A stretch of DNA of 64,000 bases from Absidia repens (lineage: Eukaryota > Mucoromycota > Mucoromycetes > Mucorales > Cunninghamellaceae): contig MCGE01000015.1 of assembly GCA_002105175.1 (NCBI GenBank), positions 62,001 to 126,000 of the forward strand. The letters run 5' to 3'. Numbering within the stretch: position 1 is the first letter of the stretch; each line of letters begins with the position of its first letter. The notes below the pieces were generated by a model that saw only the letters and a list, made by a program, of their open reading frames with translations, ran no database searches and was not told where the DNA came from. A program made the translations under genes and the position numbers. This document shows, piece by piece, positions 26,456 to 38,700 of the stretch.

Positions 26456-28385
26456 CTACTCTAATAGCCAGGAAAGTTCCAAAGAGCCTTCATGTTTTGC
26501 TTCTTTTAATATAGTAAAAACATAATGACACAAGGGTTGGTTCCATGAATTGTCGGTTCCTTTTTGCTCCGTTGTTGAAGAAGTCGTTGATACATGAGCG
26601 GGATGGTTTTCTTGGCGAACACCAACGGAAGGTGCTGATGCTGGTGCTGGAGTTGGTGTAGTACGACTGGTGGTGGTGGTGGTGGTGGTGGTGGTGGTGG
26701 TGGTAGTATACATTGTCGGTACTGTATGTTCAGCAGTGGTTGGAGCAATATTCGGCGCCAATGACCTCGTTTCAGGCAAAGAATGTGATGGTGGTGATGG
26801 TGTTTGGTGCCTGATCACATCGAACTGCTGTTGTCGACGCGGTTCCATCCATTGATTGCTGTTCGTCGGTGTCCCTTGTCGATTTTGTATATCTCCATTT
26901 TCTATGATGTCTGCAGTCGATTGTATTGGTAAACCGCTACCATATTGCTGATGTATAGGATGATTCGAACTAGAGTCTGCCAAATCTTTGAAAAAAAATC
27001 AAAAACAAAAATACAAGTGGTGAGTAAAATGCATGTGTACAGTCATTTGATATTTTTCAACTCCATATCATACCTAAAGCCGCCAATCCATTTGTTGTTT
27101 CTTCAAAAATGTTCAACTGGACATCAAGGAAGCGCGATTGCATCTGATTCAAATCATTGTTGGAAGTAGCCGTACCGTCATTATCATTCCGCGATTTTGA
27201 TGTTGGGCGTGCTGTCAGAGATGTCGAAGACGAAGAGGATGAAGGTGATGATGATGAAGATGTCGTTGTTGTTGTTGTTGTTGTTGATGACGACGATGGT
27301 GATGATGATGGTAGCGAATTGTTCTGTGGTTGATGTGGTAGCGGTGTGAGTCGCTGTTGTTGAACTTGTAATATGTCAGTAGTCAGACGACGAATGGTGC
27401 ATTTTGTACGTCGAGCATCCAGATAAGTAATACTCGGACATAAATCCACCCACAACCAAATCACATAAGCAGAAACCCACTGGCAGCTTTGGAGTTTGAG
27501 TTGTTGAAGCTGAGAGCATTGTCGGCCAATGAATCGGATAGCAGGTTTAAGATCAACCGTCAAATGCGTGAGCCCAGGCTGAACGGCGCTATGCTGTAAA
27601 GTTGATACATATTCGCCAGTTTCCACCACAAGAATGTCACTGAATATTTTGGTATGAGACAAATCGAGAGAGACAAGGTTCGGACAAGCTTGCGCCAGTT
27701 GGATGAGTGAAGAGGTAGATAGAAAGATAGTTAGTTGGCGGTCATTGCTGTCTTCTTCTTTCGTTGAGGTACTGGATAACCTTTGTCTAATACCGTTGTG
27801 AATCGTTTCGTGAGATGCGTCGTTATCCATGCTAGTAGAATGTAAGGGTGGTCTGAGTGATACGATTGTGGTTGTAGTTGTTATTGTGGTTGATCGCGAG
27901 TGGGAGCTTGTTTGTTGATCCTCTGACTTCAGGGGTTCTACAACATAAGAGAAAGTAAGTTAATAGCTAAATAATAAGCATCTAATATCCACTGATCAAT
28001 CGTTACCAGAAATGCTGCAACAAGATAAATCGATAGATTTTGCAAAAGAGCCATAAGGGAAAAAACGCTTTTCACGACGCAGCGCCAAAAGGTAGACAGC
28101 CCAATGGTAAGTGTTGTTGATCTTGACATGCCTGTACAAAAGCGGGATTGCACAAAGAAGCCATTTACGACATACGAGGGACACAGCACGCAAGGCATAT
28201 TGCTGATTGGTGAGATAACTGAGAATTTCCAGCAAGATTTCCGGTGGTAAATGATCTACACTGCGGTAGGTTATAGAATCAGTCGCTGAGGATGGAGCTA
28301 TTGACGAAGGTTGTTCATTGTAGTTGAGCTGTTGACACCATTGTTGGTATTGATGTCTTGGTACAGATAATATATCGTTTTCCAT
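26456..28385 (-). CDS. F-box protein with leucine-rich repeat-like region
   Basis: Three exons: 28385-28007, 27937-27074, 26985-26456 (590 aa). An SCF substrate receptor, predicted to bind Skp1 and so the cullin encoded at 11702. The F-box is at about 42-85: VDHLPPEILLEILSYLTNQQ...ALRAVSLVCRKWLLCAIPLLYRHV. The middle holds LRR-like segments (LVSLDLSHTKIFSD, LQQLKLQSCQWVS, SITYLDARRT). The rest is low complexity: Ser/Thr runs around 27250-27310, and a (ACC)n-encoded Thr run of about 13 near 26670-26705. The C-terminus is disordered. Many fungal F-box/LRR proteins have this layout; the substrate is unknown. Confidence 0.85.
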
Positions 28386-28973
28386 ATTGATAAAAAAAAA
28401 AAAAAAAAGGAAAAGAAAAAAATTGAATGATAAGAACAAAGAGAAGGGATGGGGAGCAACCAAAAAGAAAAGAAAAAAAATAATGGAAGTAATTCATACT
28501 CAGACATGACACACACAGTTTTTTTTTATCGTGCTCCTCCCAACGTTTCATAGAAACTTTTTTATTGGTATATAAATATTTATATTGCTTCTAATATGCA
28601 TAAAGTGATAGCAAATATGACACTTTTCTTTTGGCATTTCATGGACTGATGGAAGAAAAAAAAATCACAAGAATAAGATTATGCCGCTCGTTTAACGGAG
28701 GAGATATGAAATTTCCACCAAACAAACTACTGTCATACTGAAACAAGATAGCCGCTATAATCTCTATTTATTTGTATGAGTCATGATAATATCAACAAAT
28801 TACGAATTTCAGAGTATTGAGTTGTAAAATAAAAAGCTTTATTCGTATTATCATATGTAATAATATAAAACTATACTAAATGACTAAGAATAGAAGTGGG
28901 ATAATCATATAAATACATGTGAGCCGGTGTGTAAGAAGGGGGAGGGGGAACTAAATTTATAGACTAAGACCAA
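28386..28973. other. Intergenic gap, no gene seen
   Basis: Promoter side of the F-box gene and 3' side of the Nudix gene. It contains AT-rich sequence and short A/T runs only. Confidence 0.5.
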
Positions 28974-29104
28974 TCATAACCTTGATTTGATGATGCTCTT
29001 ATTGGGGTTGCTGTAAGCAATAAGCAAAGAGTCCTCTTGTAATTGGTTGCTGGCAAATCCTATCAATTGCTAAAATATGATTACTTCAATATGTATCAAA
29101 TCGG

Positions 29105-29140
<36 letters not shown>

Positions 29141-30208
29141 TGAGTAACATGGAGTGTCAATCCCCAAAGTATAACCGGTTCTTCAACGCTATCATCAGGT
29201 TCGCTCATTGATGCTGTTGGTAATGTTAATGATGGTACCTTAACAATACCTGGTCGTGGGTTTTTTAAAATTCTTTGCGTATCAGGGATATGAGTTCCAA
29301 ATGGGTCAAATAGGGTTGTTGGTGTCGACACTAAATAATGTAAACTGACCCCTAAGAAAATCAAAGAGAATGAATAAACACATAACAACAACAGAGCATA
29401 ATTTCATACTTACAATGGACAGCTGCCACTTCAGCTGGTTGGATGGTCAGTGGTGGAGTTTTTACTGATATTTGAAGAAATACTAGCAAAGTAGTGGGGA
29501 ATAAAAAAGAACAATGATTAATCATGTTGTGCTATGAAGTCGGATTTTTATCTTTTGTTCGCCGAAGAAAAGGTTATACTTACCGAAAGGGACGAGAATC
29601 ATCATGAATTTGTTTTCCAGTGATGTAATTTCTTTATCGTTCAGCTTGCCCAAGTGCAAGAAATCTTGTCCGCCCAGATCAAGCCCAATTTCTTCCTCTA
29701 CTTCACGCATAGCAGTTTCCATGTCCGTTTCGTTCTCTTCGTTTTTGCCACCTGGGAATGCAACCTACATGGAGAAGAAACAAAGTAAGTCCCAAAACAA
29801 TTTCACCCTCAAAATAAAATTTATCTTTTACCTGACCGGACCACAAGTCACCTGGTCGTTTGGCACGCTGAATAAAAAGCAACTCTAGTTCACCGGGAAC
29901 GGAGTCCATTTGATTAATAAAAGACGTCAACGTGGAATCTTGACTCAGAGTAGACGTAAGAGGAGTTGGCAATGTGCTTAGTAGTTCATCTGATTGTTCA
30001 CCATCGATATTCCACCGTAGGATAGCTGCTACTCCGGCACGTCTGGGATGAGAAATAGGTGACACCTTGTTTTCAATAGGACTACTATATAGTTTTTCGC
30101 ATAATGACCGAAGATCTATTGGTATTTAACCAAAGAGTTCCAAAAGCCGTTAATGATATATGTATAATGTTATAAGAATTCATTTTTTAACTTACGTTGG
30201 ATGGACAT
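28974..30208 (-). CDS. Nudix hydrolase (CoA diphosphatase-like)
   Basis: Six exons: 30208-30196, 30115-29832, 29764-29584, 29482-29414, 29351-29140, 29069-28974 (284 aa). The Nudix box is complete: GGKNEENETDMETAMREVEEEIG, i.e. GX5EX7REUXEEXGU, with metal-binding glutamates in REVEEE. Just before it, LLFIQRAKRPGDLWSGQVAFPGG resembles the NuCoA signature of peroxisomal coenzyme A diphosphatases (Pcd1/NUDT7/NUDT8). Substrate is therefore probably CoA or a similar nucleoside diphosphate derivative, but this is inferred. The C-terminal tripeptide is SRL, a peroxisomal targeting signal type 1 variant, which supports a peroxisomal site. The first coding exon is only 13 nt. Intron 5 contains a 31-nt homopolymer right after the donor. 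Confidence 0.88.
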
Positions 30209-32649
30209 GTTGTACTGAGGTTTTAAAGTGTAAAAAATTGATAATTAGAATAAAATAGAGAAGAAATGGGAAAAAAAAAATATTGTGGGGTGGAAAGCCG
30301 ATCAATTTCCCTGACACATGCTACTCCATTTTTGAAACGCCGCTCAATTTTCAAAGCAGAAAAGGCATAATGGATGGCAGCTGATCTCCTTTATAAAACA
30401 TTACCAGGGATTTCCTTTAGAATTATTTATTAACAAAAATATTTTGGTTGTTGCTGTTTTTCGCCACTGCTGGTCTCTCTCGGGGAAAGATCAACCCCTA
30501 TCCATTGTTCCTTAACAATCCAATTGTACCACTTTTTCATATCTGACTACTTTCTACAGTGTTGTAGTTTATATATCTTCATCCATTCACATTCTTTAAA
30601 TCTCACATTAATCTCACTCATACTGCCTCCATTGTATTTCTTATTGCAATGAACTCAATGGCTTCAGTGTAGTATCTACAGTACTGACACACATTCCTTA
30701 AATAAAATATGTTTTTCTATTACCCATCCACTTACCCATGATATAATAAACAAAAGTAATGTAGCTTTTTTTGTGGATGTCCTATCATAACCCACTTTCT
30801 TGCTCACTTTTCATACTATGACTCCTTTTCCCTTATAATCCCCCACGTATGCCTTGTACACTAGTTCCAAGTCATATAATATAAATTAGGACTCTATTCC
30901 CATTCAACAATCCATATCAATAAACACAGTCCCGTGCTACCTGGGTATCCTCAAAAATATTATAGTCTCTACTAGACTATGCCAATTGGTAGAGGGACTA
31001 AAAAGATACTCACCAGTGGTCTTTTTATACATACACACACACCTATCTTTTCTTTATGCAGATACGCAGTAGGAACCCATAATAACGTTGTCAATGGGAA
31101 AGCGAAATTACATCCCAATTGCGGGTAATACCGCTAATGTCAGATGTGTTTTATTGCATCTATAAATACGGTGACCTCCTTGAAACTTCTTTTGTGTTTA
31201 TTTCAACAAAAAAATTATCCATACAGACGATACTACAGAGCAGCAAAAAACTTCAGAAAAAAAATCAACTCCGCACACGTGAAATATTTTATTTTCTCTC
31301 TCCTACCTGCTTTATTTTTTCGGATCTCTTTCCTATTGTTTTTTTTCTTCACCATTCAACTTCTATGGGGTTATTTTGGACCTAGAACTGTATCAGGACT
31401 AGCTTAGAAGAGGTTTCAGCCCAGGGATTACAACATGCATGGGGAAACCTTTTCATTTTGGATTAAGGATTTGGGACCCACCATAAGTTGAATTTTTTGG
31501 CCCTTCATTAGAAGAGTTGAATGTTAGTTTTTCCATAGTTGTAGCAACATCTGAATAAAATATGTCTCTTTTTACTTATCTCAATGAAATATGTTTTGCG
31601 CAATAGATTCCTTTGTCTTTTTTTTTTTTTTTTTTTTACTTAGCATCAACCTGATTGATTAGTGTTGATCGTTTGTTGTGCTTCAAAGAAAAAATAATAT
31701 ATATATATATATATATATAAAGGCACCATTTTGTCTTTCTCATTCCTCGTACAATACACAAGACCTCATCCTACAATAGTTCCGTTATAGTAATATTGAC
31801 CTTTCTTCTAAACCTCAAAGTAGTATCCCTCAAGATACTTTCGATAGATCCTTCCGTCAAATTCCTTATTGGAATGAAACTCTCTCCTTTGGCTTTAGTA
31901 TTTACCAATTCTGTTTCAATAAAGCATATCCTTTTTATGAACTATCCTCTGACCTATAGTATATTGATATCCATTTAGCTGTTTTGCGCGTGCCTAAATA
32001 AACATCTGATTTCTAGTCTCCCTCCCACCCAAAACCCTCCTCCATTACGCCTACTTTTCATATCATCCTGTAAGAGCTCCTTCCATTAGATCACCTGTTA
32101 CAATGAGCCCCGCTCCTTTAGTTTTATATCTACCGGTATACTTCAACCAAATACGCTATTCTATTACCCCATCGGATAGTGAAAAGATGTTGCTAAGGTA
32201 GTAATTTTGTGAGTGTCCTATCAAATACTTGCGCATTAATCCACTCACTATGACTTCTTTCCTCACCATTTCTATGCCCCAGCGGCCGGTTGATAGTCTT
32301 AGAATCACTTATGATTAAAGATAGTAATATTTCTGCTATGTGTGCAGCTGCAGGTAAAATGCATTTTGTACTACTTTCTAGTTTTACCAATGACTACTTG
32401 CCCAGCTCCCAGCTTCCTAGTGACTATTAACAGACCAAGTTCACATCATATGATATGTAAATCTATTCTTGCTCTACCATTCATATAATAATAATAATAA
32501 ACATAATGATGATAATAAAACAGTTTGCCTTTATTTTGGTCTATAAATATACATTAGTAGTAATAGGAGAGAGAGAGGGGATAAGGGTAAGTGGAAGTGG
32601 AAAAGCGAGAGATTTGGAATGGACTAAAACTAAATAAATCATATAACTA
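30209..32649. other. Gene-poor gap holding repeat copy C
   Basis: Contains repeat copy C (about 31068-32165), a T run near 31618-31638, a (TA)n stretch near 31697-31719, and otherwise AT-rich sequence. No protein gene was seen. Confidence 0.55.
31068..32165 (+). repeat. Dispersed intergenic element, copy C
   Basis: Plus orientation. A 5' block GTAGGAACCCATAATAACG (31071-31089) is shared with copies D and F. A degraded box CCGCACACGTG is at 31271-31281. The core is at about 31381-31475 (AACTGTATCAGGACTAGCTT; TGCATGGGGAAACCTTTTCA). A 3' signal GAATAAAATATGTCTC is near 31554. A later module (CCTTCCGTCAAATTCCTTAT; CAATAAAGCATATCC) matches copy A downstream sequence, so the element is at least 900 bp long. 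Confidence 0.75.
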
Positions 32650-33560
32650 TCATTTGCTTCTACTGCTACTTCCAGAGGCATATTGGCGCTTGTTGAGATC
32701 GAATGGAATATACCGGTACTTGATCATATGCTTGATTTGTCGTCGCATAGTAATGGCAAAAAGGACACAAAAGTATACCAAAAGGATAGGCCAATAGACG
32801 GGGATATCAAAGATTCTAAAGAAGCTACAAAACAGGGAAATCACAGTGGCCTTGGTAACAGAATACCTATCACATCAATCAATCCCATATGACAAAGATA
32901 TATATCAGACGGTTTTATTTCAACTCTGACCAATCCCAGCACTCCACAGTTTACCTACCAAAATTTGAATTCCGGGAGACGACGAATAAAAGGCTTGAAT
33001 TCTTCATCGTTCTTGACAGGTAAAGAAGGTCCTTCTTCCATTTCGTTTTCTTGAGTGTCCATTTCCATCGAGGGGTCAAATTTTGGTGTCAAAAAGGCCA
33101 AAAATAAATTCAATATATAAATTCCGAGAGCGTACCTGCAGCAAAAGAGAGAGCAAAAAAAAAAAAAAAGGAACTGTCAATCAGTTGATGTACTACCGGT
33201 GCCCAGTCCCCATTTCAACTAGGCATATCCACAGTCATCCCAGATTTCCCCAGTATCCTCTACATAAGATACATATTTCCCTGCAAAAAATAAAAATAAA
33301 AAAAATAACACTTACACCCCACTTACGTGACTATATACCATCCTTCAGCAAGGATAATACGCATCATGAATAAGACAAGTAAAACTACAGTGGAGATCCA
33401 TCGGTATTGGGTAAATGGTGTCACCTCATCCAAAACGTGCTGGAATTTCTACATACAATAACAAATAGTTCATTAGTTAGTGAATAAGTTGTTTATTGTA
33501 AGAATTTGGTTTCCACGGATGAAAAAGGATGAAATCTACAACATCGGTTTTCCATCCCCT

Positions 33561-33612
<52 letters not shown>

Positions 33613-33702
33613 TTTTTGCTCGAACCTTACCCTTTCCAATAAAGTTTTTTGTTGTAAAATATGATTGCTTGCTCCTTCAGTTTCGCCAGCTATATCATTC
33701 AT
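32650..33702 (-). CDS. RER1: Rer1, ER/Golgi retrieval receptor
   Basis: Four exons: 33702-33631, 33448-33327, 33135-32959, 32866-32650 (195 aa; human RER1 has 196). It is a four-pass membrane protein of the early Golgi that returns escaped ER membrane proteins in COPI vesicles. Diagnostic segments: [76 protein letters not shown]; and the C-terminal [19 protein letters not shown] segment followed by [17 protein letters not shown]. The N-terminal exon is hydrophilic and 24 codons long. Intron 1 contains a 49-nt T run on the plus strand (A on the sense strand) soon after the donor. Confidence 0.97.
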
Positions 33703-35737
33703 GGTAGGATTTATGTGTGGTAACCTTTTTTTTTTTTTTTCCAGGAAAAAAAATATGGAGAGAAAGGAACGTCTTTCGTGTCCTAAAAAAAGCACATCCT
33801 CCGTTTAATGTTCAAACCCCGCTCGTCGCCTGACCGCATTCTTGCTCCTTGAATCTTTTCATTCACAGATAAGGGAACTTTTATCCTGCATGAACAAAGT
33901 GTTGTAAAAAGAAAAAGGATAAACACAGTAGGAAACCACCTTAACTGCACCAAAAAATAAATGCTGGAATAACAGCATTTTTTTTTTTTTTTTTTTCGGA
34001 AAACATTGATTTTTGGATATGATATATCGTAATTCGCTTAATGATATATTTTGATCATCATCAATTTCGGATGTGCGTAAAGCAAGATGAAAATTTTGGG
34101 GTGAATTCGCTTTTTATATGAGAATTAGATCTTTGAGTTTTCAACATAAAAAATAGAGTAGACCCAGGAGCATTTCATTTTGAGTCTAGAGAGCTGGGAT
34201 TAATATGTGAAATGGCAGAGGACTCCTGAGGGTAGTTGGAGAATTCGACCTTTGAGTGACCTTTCAAGCGGTGACTCGGGGTTCAATAATATCTAGAAGG
34301 TGTATAGAGTCATTCTACAACATCTACAATGCATTTTATAAAAAAAAAAAAAAAAAAAAAAGATCAATATACTCCAACAAAGCGGTCCGATCGATTACAT
34401 TCAATTTATTTATATCCAAATGAACGATATTGAAAATTGAAAGTACCCTTTGTATAGATAGATACCTTGTCTGCTCAAAAACAACCACTTTCAATATAAT
34501 GCCGAACACGTCATACCTCTCGCCAAAAATATAAAAATATAAACTACTAATTTCCATATTCGTCCCAATACCGTCATCGAGATAGCCCTAAACACGAGAA
34601 AAACAATGAACCCGCCTAACGAAATACTCCACCGCTCAAACGTAACTCACACCAGCAACACATACATCAATAACGCACTACAAAGGATCTATTGAAAGTA
34701 ACATGAGGGTGGCTGTTGAGAGATCCTTAGAATAATTTTAAAGGGACAGTTGTAAAAATGGATCTGATATATTGAACAAGGCAGACAAGGCATGGGAAGA
34801 ATTATACGGATATCTTTTATTATAATATCATAAAGCCATCACTAATCTAAAAGGGAACGATGAAAAGGGATTTATTCTACAAAACAAATGAGGAACTAAT
34901 AAGATATTTGTCATTAAATGATGTAAAAGGGGACAAGTTTTATTCAGATAGAGATACAAACTATGGACAAATTAACATTAAGCTAAGCTAATGAAGGCTC
35001 TAAAAAGCCAACTTACGGTGCCTTCAGATCCTAGATCCAAAATGAAAGGGTTTCCCCATGCATCTTGTAATCCCTGAGCCGAAAACGCTTCTAAACTAGT
35101 CCTGACACTATTCTAGGTTCAACACAACCCCATAGAGGTCGAATGGTGAAGAAAAAATGAAAAAGAGAGAAAGAAAAAAAAAAAAAAAAAACTGAGGAGA
35201 AAATGAAAATCACGCGAGCGGGGTTTGACATACTTTCTGTGCCTCCAGGCTGCCTTTTGTTTTGATAACCTAATGCAACTCGATGAAAAAAAAAAAAAAA
35301 GTCAGAAGCCGCTGTCCTTATAGGCATAGCATGTATATAAGCATAATAATAACGATGCAATTTCATTTCCCCCCTGATATCGTTACTGATGGTTCCTACT
35401 GTCGACAAACGTTGATACAGTAATATTGTACAATATAAGTCCTTTTTATTTTATTAGACGGAATAAATCATAAAATAGGGTAATAGAATATCATTGTAAT
35501 ATGTATATAAAGGACTAAAAATATGAGATCGGATCAAATATAATATTATAAACTAGATAAGGGAAGTACAACTAAAAATACAGAGGTAGGGAAAGAGAGT
35601 ATAGTATATGTAAGAGAGTAATGATGTGTGATGGCATAAATAAGTAAATAAATAGTACTTGTACAATAAAAAAAGTAAAATAAATAAAAGCAAAACCTAC
35701 AAGACTAGTGGCTGTGGAATCACTCACACAGAGCAGA
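33703..35737. other. Gene-poor gap holding repeat copy D
   Basis: Contains A/T runs, a possible fragment of a membrane-protein gene on the minus strand near 34340-34690 (see findings), and repeat copy D (about 34690-35405). The part next to 35737 is the 3' side of the flippase gene. No complete gene was seen. Confidence 0.5.
34690..35405 (-). repeat. Dispersed intergenic element, copy D
   Basis: Minus orientation. Core at about 35026-35125; box-like sequence CACGCGAGCGG at 35211-35221 (two bases from the canonical box); 5' block shared with copies C and F at about 35348-35402. AATAAA-type signal on the minus strand near 34940. A degenerate module continues to about 34690. Confidence 0.75.
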
Positions 35738-38700
35738 CTAATTTTCTTCCAACTTGATGTCATTGGTAGTAATTCCATCGTCCTGGTTGGGTTTACCTCC
35801 ACCACCACGATGATGCCTGCGTTTGAGTACCAATTCAATTTCTCTAATGATATCGTTGTCATATGGATGGTATTGATGCATATAATGACTGGCAATAATC
35901 CGAGGTATAAATGCTGCCACAATGGTAAGAATCAAAACAAGCCAGTAGAGACCATTTCCAAACAATCTGATATGACCAGCAAAAATAAATGTGTTGAATT
36001 GTGAATATATAGCAATAAATACAAAGTAGAGCAGAATCGAGAGTGATACAATTAGCACTTGAATCCATGTATAGCTGTATAACGTAAGTACCACATAGAG
36101 ATTGGCGACGCAGACGGCAATGCCGGAGATAATAGTTCCTATTTCATAGACGCCGTTGGCATCATGCCCACTAGGATCGGCGCCACCAGCCAACAAGAGC
36201 ATATAAGGAAAGAAGAAACACACCACCGATTGATAAATAGAGTCAGCTACTGCAGCCCAAAAGTACCATTTCTTGAACTTGTCGTTTCGTAGTCCCATCC
36301 TGTATAATTCCGGGTATCGCAATGTCGTTTTACTGTCAAGATCTTGATCCCAGATACCAAGAAAAGCAATTGGCAAAGAAGTAAACACCAAGTTATAAAG
36401 TGTGACTAATGAATAATCAAACATCATAGTGCCATTGAACCTATAAATAAAAAAAAAAATGAGTCTTACGATGGTCATTTTGTCTCAATTTTGATGACTT
36501 ACTGGCAAAATATTTGGTACCAAAACAGCACAAAGGTCCATACAATATTCTTAAAAAAGAAGCCCAAAATCATTTCAGAAGTACGAAGATACGACCAACG
36601 CCCATGGACCAACAAAAGTTTCCGCAAGAAGCGGAACTGAGCAATAGCATAATCAGACGCCATCACAGCTTGCCTGCCTTCTACACCGGAAATCCCTATG
36701 CCAACGTTTGCCTCTTGTATCATGGACACATCATTTGCGCCGTCACCAATTGCAAGTGTCATCACCTTCAATCTTTTCTTGACCATGTTCACTACTTGCG
36801 CTTTTTGCTTGGGGCTGACACGACAACAAATGACACTTTTGCAACGCATACCAAGAGTAAGCAACATATCCACCTTGTCAGATTCCAACCCATACTTCAA
36901 TGTCGTTCCATCCACAATAAGCGCAAAGTCAATTTTGTTGTCTTCATTATTCATCCTTGATTCTGAAAGTTCCATTGCCGCAGTGAGTTTTTCGCTTGTT
37001 TCTTCGCGACTGGTTGCCCTGAGCACAATCAATTCCATTTCTGTAGTCAATAAGTTGCATGCAAATCCAATGTTAATGGCCGTTTCCGTCTTGTCACCCG
37101 TCAGTACCCAGAGTTTGATGCCAGATTTCGCCAGTTCCGAAATGGTTTCAGGGACACCTTCCTGTAACCGGTCTTCAATAGCAGTTCCGCCCATCAGTAG
37201 CATGTTTTTTTCAATGTCTTCACTGACCGCCTCCACTCGTTCTTCTCGATTGACAATGCTGGAGCATGCGTCTTGATACCGTCGTTGCCATGGTAAATAG
37301 TCTTCAGTAGCGATAAATCGATAAGCCAAACAAAGAGTGCGTAAACCTTCATTTGCGTAATTTTCCAAGTGTGTTGAGCAGATGTCCTGAAGTTTGAGCT
37401 GTGCCAATTTCAAATCGTCCTGTGATCCAAAGTCATTGCAGAGTCGTTCATAGATAACAGAGTCGGCACCTTTGCAAAGGAGTACAATTTTGTCGCTGTC
37501 GTGAGGCCGGATAATTACACTCATCCGTTTGCGCGTCGAGTTGAATTCCAGTGTGTTGAGAATATCGAAGGATTTCCGTTCTCCCTTGATTTCGGTATAT
37601 ATTGTATTCGCTTCCCTTCCAAGAAAAACAAATCCCATATCCCGTGCTGTCGCCACCAGAGCAGCCTCATCAGGACTTTGCGCCTTGTATTCGATCAAGT
37701 CTTGATTTTGAGCATCAGGTCGCTCAGCAATCACCGTGTGACATAAAGCCAATGTCAAAAAAAAGTGTTGCACTGCATTGGCATGGGAATCATTCTTGGC
37801 GAGATCATAAAAGAGCTGAGGGTCCACAAAGGTCGGGTTCGACCCAATATGGGTGTTTTTGTATAGTGTTGCCTGCACGTCAAACATTTCTTTTCTTGCA
37901 TCCGCCAGTTCATCCACATCAACGCCAATATCATCACCATGACCACCAGTACCACTGTCCTCTTCTTGATCAGTGATAGAGCTGTTGTTGGTTGCGATAC
38001 TTGTGTTGTACAAACTTTGATCAGTTCCATCGTCACCATGATCCAAAACACTACGGCCAATTTTTTTCGAAGGAGCCATACTACGTTTGGACGCCCCCAT
38101 TTGCGCATCAGTCTTGCCCAGGCCATAAGATATCCCATTGATAGAACATTTTCGGTATTCCATCACATTTTGTGTCAAAGTGCCAGTCTTATCAGAGAAC
38201 ACATATTCGATTTGGCCAAGATCGTCAGAGATATTCCACGTTTTCGGAATGCACGGCGTATCAGTTTCTTCATGATATAAATCAATGTCCACGTGAATAA
38301 AATAGGCCTACAAATACAAACACAATAGAATAATGAGTGACAAGTATATCAATATTGGATATTCGCTGATATTTGTGACAAATACTTACAGCAACTGATT
38401 TGACAATTTCGACAGAAATGTACAATGAGATAGGGACAATATTTTGATATAGAATGAGAGTGACCCTAATATATATAATCATATAAAGAATAAGACAATG
38501 CCATTTATTTTTCTTTGATCGTAGTTGTTTGCTTACCAGAATGTCATAAAGCCAGATAGGGAAGCACTTAGGCCTTCAATATTGTAATCGAATTTCCTGG
38601 ATGAGCCGCTTGCATTGAATTGGACACTCTCAATGACTGAGCTCAGGATACAAAGGATGGCAAGAATAGCGAAGTTTGCAATGATCTAAATATTAAAAAT

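Noticed and set aside
26670..26855. Valine-rich plus-strand frame
   Set aside because: It is the complement of the threonine codon run in the F-box protein.
33493..33795. Lys-rich 100-codon minus-strand frame over the Rer1 start
   Set aside because: It reads through the A49 run of intron 1; only the ATG at 33702 and its 24 codons belong to Rer1.
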